A stretch of DNA of 64,000 bases from Verpa conica (Eukaryota > Ascomycota > Pezizomycetes > Pezizales > Morchellaceae). A model generated the notes under the pieces. The model was not told where the DNA came from. It did no database searches and worked only from the letters and a program-made list of their open reading frames with translations. The stretch lies in the NCBI GenBank assembly GCA_033030425.1, contig JAUFSD010000004.1, positions 248,001-312,000 of the forward strand, in the 5' to 3' direction. Made by a program: the position numbers and the translations under genes. Below are positions 47,514 to 59,147 of this stretch, one piece after another. Within the stretch, counting starts at the first letter, position 1; each line of letters starts with the position of its first letter.

Positions 47514-48997
47514 CATGCAGGACGAGACGCTAGCTAGTTAATTAGCACCCAACGATTTTATTATTATATTCTCCGTCCCATCCATTAGTCGAATCACACA
47601 CACCCCCGACGATCCAATGATCTTGGGGGGTGGGGGGGGGGAAATCTCGACCCGAGGGCATGGATTCGAATTTTTTTTTTTTTTTTTTTTGGGGGGGGTC
47701 CTGGTTTTTGCATAAACGTGGGTTTTGCGAAACAAGAACGATAAGGCGTTTTTTTAGGCGGGGTTGGCGCCGTCATGATGCTTTGGAACGCCGCTGACCT
47801 GCTTTCGCATTACTAGCTGTCACGTCTGCGGCACGGTTCTCTGCGTATCAGGCGTAAAAGGATTATCCCGCCCCCCTCTCCCAAGAGAATTTGCGGCTTA
47901 AATTAAGCTCTTTATATGTCAGATTGTGGTTCGCCACCTCCTTAACGGCGATGGATCGATGAGTGCCGTAATTAATACCATGGTGTGTATGTGGGGGGGT
48001 GTATTCGGTCATGGAAAATCACTCGTTTTGGACTTGCAGTCTAACAACACCATTAAGCTAGTAGCTGCTTTGCCGTTTCAGATTAGCGACTATATCTCAA
48101 AACACGCCCATTATAAATAAGTATACAACAAGACAGTGATAACACTAGAGGTAAACTGCAGGTAAGACCTTACCAATTATTCAATAGACTTACTGTATAC
48201 CATGAATTACAATTCTGGAGTCCCCTTAACCTAAAACACGCTCGATACGTTAGAAACAGTCTTAGACATAACTAGTTGGACTTTTTATACAACTACTTTT
48301 TATTATTATTATTACCATAAACATACATACGCGTGTCGAAGATCAGTGCAAACTGGGGCCTTGGCACGTGCGCAGGCGGTTGCCTTAATACGGAACTTAT
48401 GTTTAAGGCTCATTAATTAGCAACCAGCTACACTAAGAAAAATTGCCCCGACTGGATAAGCGGGATTGGGAGATTATTCGACTTATTTGTTGATCCTGGT
48501 TGTACTTGTAAAATAGCTCATGAGATTCAGTGTTTTAATGGATAGCTATAGGCCGGGGCTATTCAAGAAAAAGAGGGGAGATCTCTTTTGAGCCATGCCA
48601 AACAGCCGCAGTGGAACGCACCTCAATAACTCCATTTCGCACAAAAAAAAAAAAAAAAAAAGTGCTAGGACGATCTTATCCCTAAATCTCATCTAATGTC
48701 ATCGCTTTCAGCCAACAGTACTGAAACATCTCTTACCTCGTCCAATTATACTACCGAGCTGAGATAAAGATCGAAGGAAGGTTGAATATCATCCCTAAAA
48801 CCAGGTATCTATCCAGCGATCTTCTGACTTTATGATGGAATTTCTCTAATATTCGGTTGGCACCTAGAGTTAGCAAGGGTTCCAAATTGAATTGAAGCCT
48901 AATGTGCAGCCTAGCTAGCTACATAGCTAGACATGCATCTAGGCAACAAAGATAATGTTTCACTGATGCTATTTCCTAAAATCATGATATCACGCAC

Positions 48998-49027
48998 CCT
49001 CCCTCCCCTCCCCTCCCCTCCCCTCCC
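48998..49027. repeat. CCCCT array, G-quadruplex-prone on the minus strand
   Basis: Six runs of three or four cytosines separated by single T. The complement has six G3-4 runs with one-base loops, a strong quadruplex motif. There is no gene within 4 kb, so a regulatory role is doubtful. Confidence 0.6.
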
Positions 49028-52000
49028 ACCAAGGACCATAGTAATAAATTGCAACCTAGCCAATTGAATATTCACCAGTATCCACATCTTCCACGGAAGG
49101 TGGAAATTACGAGGATGTTGTTACAGCGTAACGTCCAGCCGGCCTAGCTAGCTAGAAACTGCAATTAGGGAGAACTTCCAAGATCCTAGCAAAAGTACCA
49201 AGGCGTTGACTATGATCCAGTAGACTTCCCGTCAACAATATAGTCGAGTTCAAAAAAAAAAAAAAAAAATGCGGTGGTGGGTGTTTGTGATTCCAATTGC
49301 GCAATTTCAGGAGGAAAAAAGTCCCATATACAGGCTTCCGAAAGGATAATTCCTTTCCAGTTTATTGGACAAAACACACTCTCGACGGAAAAATATCTAA
49401 GGTTCCTAGTAGACACCTAACGGCTTATTCCGGCGCCGAACGTACATCCAGAATTAACTCCTGCTTCAATAAGGTTAGCACAGTACACATCTACCAAACA
49501 GAATTGGCTAAATAAGGCGTAGAATTAAATCTGCGACCAGGACCACTGAGGACTAGCTAGGAACCCCCCCCCCCTCGTAGAAGAGGTTATTTCGTCGGGC
49601 TTTGTTGTTAGGAGGCCTAGGTTTCGGTGAGGTTGACGGATAACCCAACTTCAAAGTGTCTCAGTTCTTTTCTTCTTCCAACTACGCGATGAACGAGTGG
49701 GGAAATTCGAGGAGAGAGAGAGAGGGGGGGGGTATGTCGGGTTAGAATTAAGACTTTTCGTGGTTCTTTAATATTGTTATTTTACGTTATGTGCCGCGTA
49801 AGAGAGATACGAGAGCGGTTAAACTTGCGAAATTGGGTGCCGAGGTTGCTTGCGGGTAAAGGACCGCGGATATCGAAGTGAATAGTGTTTGCTGGCACTG
49901 TGAGTAAAATACTCCGGACATGGTATATGCTCTGGGAGTAGACTGAGAGCTATGGGTACTCATAATTACATGTATCTTGTCCTCGTTAATGTGGCTGTTT
50001 GATCTTAGAGTAACTTGTATCTCTCTCTGGGATCCTTGGTTGTGTTTGATGTTGGCTCTGTATGTTTCAATAGTTTAGATACTTGTGTAATGGCTATACT
50101 TGGTGTGCAAAACAATGTCTAGGCTGTACAGTTGTGATAGAAGACTTCTAGTAGACTCAGTAATCTCTCACCGTCCTCGGACCCGCAGCTATTACTCTTA
50201 AGCCGGCGATGACACGCGAGGCCATCCATTAGCAAAAGGTTTAACCGTCCGTAAAACAGAAGCCCGAAGTCACTCTCGGCGACACTACCGTAGCCCGCGG
50301 ATATATGTCAACACACCCACAAATGCCACTATATAACCAAAACCACCGACGGTCAGACCAGTCATATAAACTACCAATGAATTTCATGACCTGTCACTCG
50401 GAGGGCTATGAAACAACAAAGTGTGAAACATCCTGCCAGCGCGGAGGGGGGGCATCGGTTAATACAAAGTCACAAAACCGCGGAGCCACTTGAGGGGAAA
50501 CGTGTGCGAAGAAAGATCCTCGATCCAAGTTAATGCATGCGCCCCTCAGACACTTCGTGACCCTAACACAACACGGCCATTGGGCTCTTTCTAACCCCTG
50601 TGATATTCTTCGAAATCACGTGCATGGGTACTTGCGCGAAAGTTCTTTGATCTTCCAACTAACTATGCTAAATATATCGACAATCTAGAGCGAAAAAGAC
50701 CACAAGAACTAAAAGCGCCCGGACCAAGTGTGGGAAACTGCCGATAAGTTATCCGTCGTGCATTGCAGTGGTATTCTTTCTCTACCTCTCCCGGAATCGT
50801 GGGCCCAGAGGAAGCGCCGCGTGTGACCGACCATGCTACATTTATATGGGTTCAACCAGGGATTGTATTATGGTTGGTAATTTTATTGGCGAGAACACGC
50901 AACTCTGCTCTCGTATCCATCAGACCGAAAACAGTCCATACCTTTATGTTTCATATCAAAATGCTGTCGAGAGAGGAGGAGGAGAAACTTGCCGCTCCAA
51001 GATATGATACAGATATATACTCTAACCCACCTTATCACACTCTGACGCGCCAAACCGAAGACGAACTCACGTGCAGAAGAAGAACTATCATGCTGAAAAA
51101 AACGTCCTGAGCGTTCATTCCAATATAGGCAAGTTCGTCCAACATGCATGCCCAAGCCCACCCCATATTTGAAGACCAAGATATGCGTGTCTCGCCTATG
51201 TCTATGGCGCACATGGTTCGGAACGGAACAGCATGCAGGAGAACCTCGAATAAGGAATACACCCAATCAGCCAGGAATCCTGTTTGTAGATTTGGAGGAA
51301 TCGTACCAGCTTAATCGCCGCCATCCGCGATCTTTTTAATCCGGTACCTAAGTCTGTGATATGTATGCTTCCCCCCCTCCCCTACTTGTTACTGGCAGGT
51401 AAGTATAAGGACAACAAGTGGAATTCAATCAGTGTGCAAGACATTAATTCCCGCCTACCCGCTCCTTAGGTAATCGCCCAGCCAGCCAAAGCAATAATCA
51501 AAGACATTCCCCACCTTCAGCCGTTTACCTCAATTCAGTAGCCGTGTTATGCAAACCTCAACGTCGGTCAGAAATAAGGGGGGGGGTTCTAATAAACCAT
51601 GATCTTTGGCCCCGCAGCCTTTAGTGTTTAAATGAGAAGAAACTGCAGCCATACAAATGAGGGTAGATAAACCCAGGTACATTGCAAAAGCCTTACCGCT
51701 ACTTTACCCTTAAATACGTCCCCAGGGCCGGGGGGAGGGGGGCGGTTAGATTTCGAGATAAAGAAACGGAACCGCATGAAAAAAGGGAGCCGGAGGACCA
51801 GACGTGGGATAGTAACTGGAAGCGCTGTGATAATGTATTCTAAAGTAGCAGAAGTAGATAGCGGGAAGGCTAAAAAGACGGATATATCCACTCGATGGTT
51901 TTGACTCATAGGGTTATATCGGTGCTCGTCGTGCCGTGGTCCAAGTGGATGTTCCGGCTTCCGAAGTAGCTGAGGAGAACCCTAATTATATTCTACGATT

Positions 52001-52154
52001 AACCAATCTCTGGGAAGTATTGGCCCTTCTGGTAGGTGATGCCGCCTCGATATTGCATATGTCTATTACCTCTGAACTGGTCACTGGGAATGGAAGTTTC
52101 GGTGAGTGGCAGCTGGCCCTAACTGTGGTACCGGGAAAAAAGTACTCTAATTGC

Positions 52155-52171
52155 CGGTACGGGCCGTACCG
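52155..52171. repeat. 17-base palindrome
   Basis: CGGTACGG, one central G, then CCGTACCG: arms of 8 bp with a single-base centre. Isolated in non-coding DNA. Confidence 0.5.
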
Positions 52172-52242
52172 TAGTATACGAGCCAGCGAATATAACTGAT
52201 TTAAAATTGATCCTATAATGTTTGAAATCTATAGTAGACAAA

Positions 52243-52265
52243 TCCTCTCTCTCTCTCTCTCTCTC
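52243..52265. repeat. CT dinucleotide repeat
   Basis: Eleven or so CT units in non-coding DNA. Confidence 0.7.
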
Positions 52266-53154
52266 AAACTAATTATATTCTACTGTGAGTTTTCGTCCAG
52301 TCAATTTCGAGTTCAATTGGCGCCTTTAGTCACTCTGGGAGTGGTCCCAGGTCGTATAGATACGTACCCCAGCAACATTTGCATGGCGTTTAATATGCGC
52401 CTGTATCCTGGGATTCGGTAGTTAAGGATTGAAAATAGACTATAGCATATCCTACCCTCTCTCTGGCAGAACTGTTGTCACGTATCATAGCCTCAACTAT
52501 TCGCTCTCTATTGTCGCTTTTTGGTAATACGCCCGGGGGGGGGGTGGAGCTTTTCTCTCTCTCTACGTATCTACTAAGCCCTAGCTACCGCGGCATGTAA
52601 TTGTGCATCGACTCTAACAACAACAACCACAATGAGATCAGCCATGATCCGACAACCACCATTCTGGCTACGCGTTCCCTTGTACACCCACCTTTAATTT
52701 CACTCTTTAACCGACTGGTAATAGAAACACACACATACATGGGGGGAGGATTCCAACCACCGTCACTGGCACCGCTGGCAATTCTATCATGAGTCGAAAT
52801 ACTGCCTACTATTCACGGAAGGCCCCCCCTCTCTTCCTGTAGCTTATGTAAGGCCAATAAGAAGGACATCGAGGCAAGTTTAAGCTTATTCTACGACTGG
52901 GCGCCATTCTTGAGCTTGAGCCAGTACGTGGGACTGTACTAAGACGACCGTTGGCTCTTGCTCAATGCATCGCTGCCCGCAGGATATCGAGATAACGTGA
53001 GTCCTGTGCTAGAACAACTTAAGGCAATAAGACTGCAGCGTCGTACGAACGGAGAGGTGGATCTGCACCCTCTAAAACAGAAGATTCCGCACGCTAGGAT
53101 TATATATAAATAAACAAAGAGATACCTAAACGCGCACATAAAAAATCAATGTGG

Positions 53155-53240
53155 GGAAAGAAAAGAAAAGAAAAGAAAAGAAAGAAAACCAAGAAAAAAG
53201 AAAAGAAAAAAAGAAAGAAAAAAGAAAAAGAAAAGAAGCT
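53155..53240. repeat. GAAAA-type purine tract
   Basis: About 85 bases of nearly pure G/A on the plus strand, starting with regular AAAAG units. It generates the Lys-rich start of an open frame at 53149-53952 that I do not accept as a gene. Confidence 0.7.
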
Positions 53241-54326
53241 GGGATGGGATGGCATAAACGGAGAGAGTGTCCGTGGTAAACGCGCTGGCTATTTCATGCC
53301 ATATATTTATTTATTCTCCTCTGGTCACGACAGTGAAAGTGCGGAGATCCCAAGGGCGCATACGCGGCCGACGTATGATATCTCGGAATTTAGCACCATT
53401 CTCCCCCAGCCAGTGGATACACAGTATCACAGGTGTCTCCCAAGAGAGGATAAAGAGGGAAAGGGAGAGAAAGAAAAAGAAAAAGCCACAGCTCTCACTC
53501 TCGTTCCACGCAGAATTTTCTTTGGTGGGCGCTGTGTGTGCTACTTTACAAGCCAACTCAGCGTTGGAACATGGTGCTACTTCCTGCATACTAGGAAGCA
53601 TGAACTTTTTGGCCAGCGCCTGTGCAGAGAGGTGAATATATTGTGCGCCAAACACGGACCACCAGGACACACACCCTCGTGGAAATTAGGGAGGGAAGGA
53701 GGACACCCGTTTTTTTTTGCGGGAGGGCGATACACAGCGGATATATGTATTCACTTCATTGCTTTTTCGGCCACTCCTGCCTTAGATCATCGCGTAACTC
53801 CCGTAACCACAGCCGTAGCCGCCGGTGCAGGTGCCATGAATACATACAGCAGGCATACTTACGGTGCTAGCCGTCGATATCGGACGGGCATAACTAAGCC
53901 GAGACGGAAGAGCCGAAATCGCCTCCAGCATTTCGATCCCTGCCTGGTTTGATCTCTGCTGGGTCAATCCACTAACCCTAACAGACACTTCTCTGGCCAG
54001 GGTCTGCATAAAGTGCATATTTATACTACTGCATAGGTAAAAGCAGCCTCAGTCTGGTATAGTTGCCGTGGTGTGTGTCCTGTCAAGTAGTCAGCTCTCT
54101 TACCTTTTACTGTAGAATCCGAATCTGGCGCCTGCGTTAATCGGTAGACCCTCGACTCCGCCTCTACTCTCCCTTCCACAACCATTGATTAACGACAAGA
54201 CTCCCCCGAAGAGAGAAGGGGAAAAAAAAAAGAGAGGGAAGCAAAAAATAAGGAAAGGAACACCAAATCACTAAAAAAAAGTGATCTTCTTCTCTCGGAC
54301 AGGAAATCATAGGCATCGTTGCTGCA

Positions 54327-57300
54327 ATGTCAGATGCTAGGTCGAGGTCTTATGAGACGCACTTTTACTGTGCCTTGTGCGGCGGTCCATTTGCTCAGGT
54401 ATTTCGTACCGCTGTGAACCCCGCACAGCCTGCCCATACTACTCAGGACGGACACGATATCTACAACTACGGCGCCAAAGGCTACAACGACAATAACGAA
54501 GATCTCAATATCGAGAATGAGTTCAACGTTTCGCCAGACGACAACCGGACCATTCCCGAGGAGGTTGTCCTCAACAACATGAGTCATGCAGCAAAGCGTA
54601 GTCGGAATCTACGGCTACGCGCAGAAAAGGAAGGGCGCAGACGGGGAATGATGAGTGAGAGCAGGACAACAAGACAAGCATACGATGGACGGCGCATCTC
54701 AACGGAACAGATGAAGTGGACAAAAAACTTGCGCGCTCTGATATATAAGAAATCGAATAGTCAACCATTGAACCACGAAAACTACGGTATAACAGCATAC
54801 CTTACAGGTCGAGGACTCATTCGACAGGTGCAGAATTGGGCAGATGCTTTCGCTTCTGTCGACGAAGAGGAAGGTGACGACGACCCCGAAATGCATACAG
54901 AGCACCCGGTATTTTCGGATGAGGAAAAACGGCAGAATACCTTTGGTTTTCATGTCTACCAGGAGCTCGGCCGTGCTGATTCTCGATATGTCATCTCTTC
55001 GATTCCCTTTCACGATGAGTGCTGGTCACTGCTGGATCTCGCGATAGAAGAGTCAGGGAAGGAGCGGGGGGTACAACGAATGAACGAGCGTTATCATATG
55101 GATGACCTATGGCGCTACCTTAGAGGCCTGGTCGGCGTAACGGGAGTCATTGACAGTGCCATCGTACCTAATTCGACCGCGGCAGCTTTATCAGAGGAGC
55201 GTAGGGGAAGTGGAGTAGTAACGAGATTAGGGGAGGTTGACTATAGGGAGAGTCAAGGAAGCGGCGATGGTTGGCAGTGGAAACACGATGAAGGCCTTCA
55301 TGTTGGTTCTATCCATATTTCTTTTTTATTTTTCATCTATTCTGGCATCAAGAATCATATTAATACTATTTTCTAGTGGCTTGCCGCAGATCCTTCATTA
55401 ATATCGGTCCTAAACTCTCCTCTGTTACCAGTTGGTGGTCCGCAATCACGCCCCTATCTACCTAGAGCAGCTCTCGAAGATCCGTTCCAGTCACTGCCTC
55501 TCGAGATATTGCTCGAGATTTCAAAGTTGCTTACATCAACGGACATCTTCAGTCTTAAAAGCGCAAGTCCTACAGCTCACAACATGTACCTCCCAGACAG
55601 TTTTTACAGGCGCTTCTTACGAGAAGAATTCCAATACCTACCGACATTAGTCAAGAAGGTAAAGGCCTACGAAGCTTGCCCTGACCGCCAAAGTCTAAAC
55701 AAGATAGATTGGAAGGGTAGTTTTGAGCGTTTGCGAAAATTAATGATGACACCTAAGCCACTGTCCGGCAATGGCGATGAGTGGGATGCTGTGGATATCG
55801 GTCTGAAAAACCGAAACCGGATCTGGAAAATCGTTAAGCCCATGGCAGACGAAATAGTCGAAAGTTCGGATGAAATTCTTCAGCATAGGTACAACGCGCC
55901 GGAGGCCAAGGCCGAAAAAACTGGGGTGGTACGGGGCTATGCGGGGATACGGACCGGGAAGGAGGGTACAACACAAAGTGTCTATTTTGGTTCGCGCGCA
56001 AGGGCTCCGCTGTTTGAGGGAGAAAGAGAAGAATTGTTGGAAATTTTCCGGGAAGTTGACCGGGTCCATGTCTGGCTTGATGGCGAAAATGGGCCGGTTT
56101 GTGGGCTCGGGTTTTCCATCTGCGATCAAGGGGAGAAGGAGATTGAAGTGCAAAGGCTTGGGAGAAGAAGCAGTGTCTGTGTGAATTTGGATGTTCGGCC
56201 GAAAATACTAACTGGGTTTGTATTTTGTTTAGCGAATCACATAATCTGCGGGATACAGCTAGTATATGATGACGAGCACACATTCTCGAGGAAGATTGGC
56301 CAATGGAATGGTAGTGTCCGGAAAATCACTGCTCCGGTTCAGTGGCGGAAGCTTGTTGGTGTTATCGGCTTTGTGAACTCAGGTGGCTTTATCGAAACGC
56401 TTGGGATTCTGGAAGAAACACTTGACCATGAAAGGCAGGATGAATTTGGCCCTTTGCCTATTCCACCACCAACTGTTGATCTCTCACACGGCGAGGCCTC
56501 AGTCTGGAAAAAACTTCCCCCAGAGAATGCGCTGCTACTGGAGCGTGAAGGACTTCATATTATGGACTGGAGAATATGTATGGGAGAGTGGGAGATCTGG
56601 GAGAATGGGTTTCATGAAGAAGGTGCAGAATCTCGAACGGAGAAAAGAAGCTTGTTAGAGATTGTGGGCTATTATGATGATATCGCTCTTAGAGGGTTGG
56701 AGTTTATATACCTGGAAAATGAGAGCCGAAGAAGGGTAACCTCAGTTTTAGGATCGAAGAAAGCTGCAAAAAGGGATAGCATCCACTTCAAGCCTGGGGA
56801 GCGGGATCCTATGGCTGCTATGGTGATTTGCTTTGGTGATGCTTGCGTTCATGGGATTCTGGTGTGATTCCATTACCTCTATGATATCGAAAAACGAGTG
56901 GACAAACGGCTGATATAATTGTTATAGTTTGTTACCGAAAGTGGTTCTACGAGTGAAGTTTTCGGTCCGCGGTACCTGGGAACCCATAAGGTCTTTGCTC
57001 CAACTGCAGCTTCGAATATAGATGGCCCGTCACATACAATATTCCGGAAAGAGACAAACGGAGATATTATCGGACTACACTGTTTGTACGATCAAGAAGA
57101 GCGGAAGTTCCTTCAACTCGGTCTTATTCTCCTTGACGGCGAGGAAGGGCACGATGATATCTATGGGTCGCAGTTACGGCATCCTATCCCATTTAATGAT
57201 ATGACTGATAAACTTCAAGTTTGGGATGATGGCCCCCCGCCAAAAACGTGGTCAATTGGTTCTAGACCCGGGGACATGGGAATATGCGATCGCACTTTTA

Positions 57301-59147
57301 CCGAAAACGAATATACCGGATGGGTACCTCTGGAATCTCTGCGAAAGATTACGACCCGCAGAGGGATGAAGGGTATCAGGTTCTCGTTGGAAGGTACTAG
57401 GAAGAAGGATAGGTTCTTTGGTTACGATGGGAACGAGAAGGAGGGGGTTTTTGTGCAGGAGATCGACTATGAACATGGCGAGAGGATAGTGGGTATTGCG
57501 GTACTGAAAGACGAAGAAATCACCTCTAGTAGTAGCCAGAAGCTTGAGCATGGGGCCGAGGAGTTGATTGAGCGTAGTTCTAACCAAGGAGATTCCTCTC
57601 CATGCTTGGAAAGGATATATTTCTTAACAAATAGGAATCAAGCCAACCTCCCCCTTCCAGTCAAGTACCGTTTGTCGTGTCCTTATCTAAAAGCCATCAA
57701 ATTCGACTTCGACTATCATCAATTGATCTCCTGGGCACCGATCTACGCTCCTGACCCTGATGAACCCAACTCTAATAAGATTATTTCAGAAATGGTACAG
57801 TATCCTTGGAAGTGCAGAACAGACATCATTATGCCAGACGCACAAATTAAACCAACCTCACGTGTCGCTTGTGTATTTTTTGACGACGAAGAGGGGCAGC
57901 ATGTTGATGCTGTTAAGGGCTATGTTAGCAAGAGTGGGCACTTTTGCGGGTTAGTATTCCGGAGGGATGGAAACTGGTGTGACAACGTCTTTGGGCATCG
58001 TTCGGCCTATGAAGTGACCATGGAGCTGAACGAGGGGGAGAAATTTACATCGCTGTACCTCCCTAATGAGAATACCAAAACACTTGCTGTATGTTTCAAA
58101 TTCTTGTACCCCGCACATATGCAATTCTGCTAACACTTTTGAAGCTCTGTACGAACTTTGGTAGGACGACTCCATGGTTTGGAAAAACAGCTCCTGAAAC
58201 CCCACAATTGCGGGAGGCGCCTAGAGGACAGGAAGCCGTTGGTATCTACGGGACTTTAGACAGGGTATGTACTATTTTCTACTCGCTCGAGAGTTCATTC
58301 TAACTCTTACTCTAGGACATCCCATTTTTTTTCTCTACAGGAGAATCTATTATTCTAGATACAGTGGGACTCCTCTTCCGGCCCAAGGAAGAGACCCGAG
58401 ATGGTGCAAAACCTATACCAAAACCTACACCACCCCTTTCATCTGGCTTCCAACTCAAGGATAATGATACAAAACTCCCATGGTTCAGCGACACAGCAGT
58501 TTTCCTTACTGGTATACATTTATCACCTTTAGTAGCTCAACGAACCGAGTTATACTCCAATCGCGCAGCTGTTGGGCGAGCATACTGTATATTCGATCCA
58601 TCCCAGTTGGAACAGATTCTTGTTTGCGTCAATCTTTTCAAACATACAGGGATTACAAGCATTCGCTTTCGTGGGTCTCAGAAGATGGGCCTAATTACCA
58701 TGGGCGAGTGGCCGGATAGAGAGCCTATGTCTATTAAACCGCGGCAAAGGATGAGCATCTCTGGACAAACTGGAGAGCGGATTACCAGAGTTAAGGTTGC
58801 CTTTCAAAGATTAGACAGTGAGGATCGGATTGTGGGTCTCGCAATCGAAACGAACTCAGGTAGTAGCAAGACGATTGTTAGCTCGGAGATGTTTCCAGAG
58901 AAACCCATACATTTGTCGGCACACAATGTTAAAGTTCTTGAATGCGGAGATGATTATGAAATTGTGGGATTTCATGGCATCGTTAGTGTAAGTTGATATC
59001 TTATATAATCATACATTGGTTTATTGACTAACTCGATGCTGTGGCCAGACGTATAATATACATGACATAGGATTAGTTTTACGACGTAAGGGACCAACGT
59101 CACAACCGATGGCTATAGAGAATGGACCGTGTGCCTCCAGCTCATAG
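54327..59147 (+). CDS. Very large F-box protein (DUF7600-like/jacalin-like repeats)
   Basis: Six exons, 54327-55301, 55377-56861, 56928-58088, 58145-58264, 58316-58987 and 59049-59147, all joined in phase 0, give 1503 residues. The first donor (GTTGGT) is weak; the others, such as GTATGT and GTAAGT, are good. The N-terminus starts with a CxxC motif (YCALCGGPFAQVF, 14-26), then an acidic stretch, then DSRYVISSIPFHDECWSLL. The F-box is at about 361-400 (DPFQSLPLEILLEISKLLTS). It should recruit Skp1 and so make the protein a substrate receptor of an SCF ubiquitin ligase. Beyond it lie about 1,100 residues of repeating beta-rich units (IGQWNGSVRKITAPV, ESLRKITTRRGMKGIRFS, NLFKHTGITSIRFRG). They resemble lectin- or jacalin-like F-box partners expanded in Pezizales. 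The ligand is unknown. It could be two genes read as one, but all phases agree and the last exons complete a repeat. Confidence 0.87.

Larger units (their letters stand above)
42986..54326. other. Gene desert, 11.3 kb
   Basis: No complete gene is supported. It contains two LINE-tail insertions (44047-44257, 44284-44341), a decayed coding relic (44707-45290), homopolymer runs (A at 43009-43025, 47436-47456 and 48641-48660; T at 47670-47691), GTAT, CT, CCCCT and GAAAA repeats and a 17-base palindrome (52155-52171). Open frames at 50763-51110, 51936-52199 and 53149-53952 show no domain. Confidence 0.55.

Noticed and set aside
50763..51266. Overlapping open frames of 115-127 codons on both strands
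   Set aside because: Frames on opposite strands cover the same bases, and neither shows domain character or splice signals.
53149..53952. 267-codon plus-strand open frame
   Set aside because: It begins in a GAAAA purine tract that yields only Lys, Glu and Arg. The rest has no domain, and overlapping frames on the other strand are equally long.
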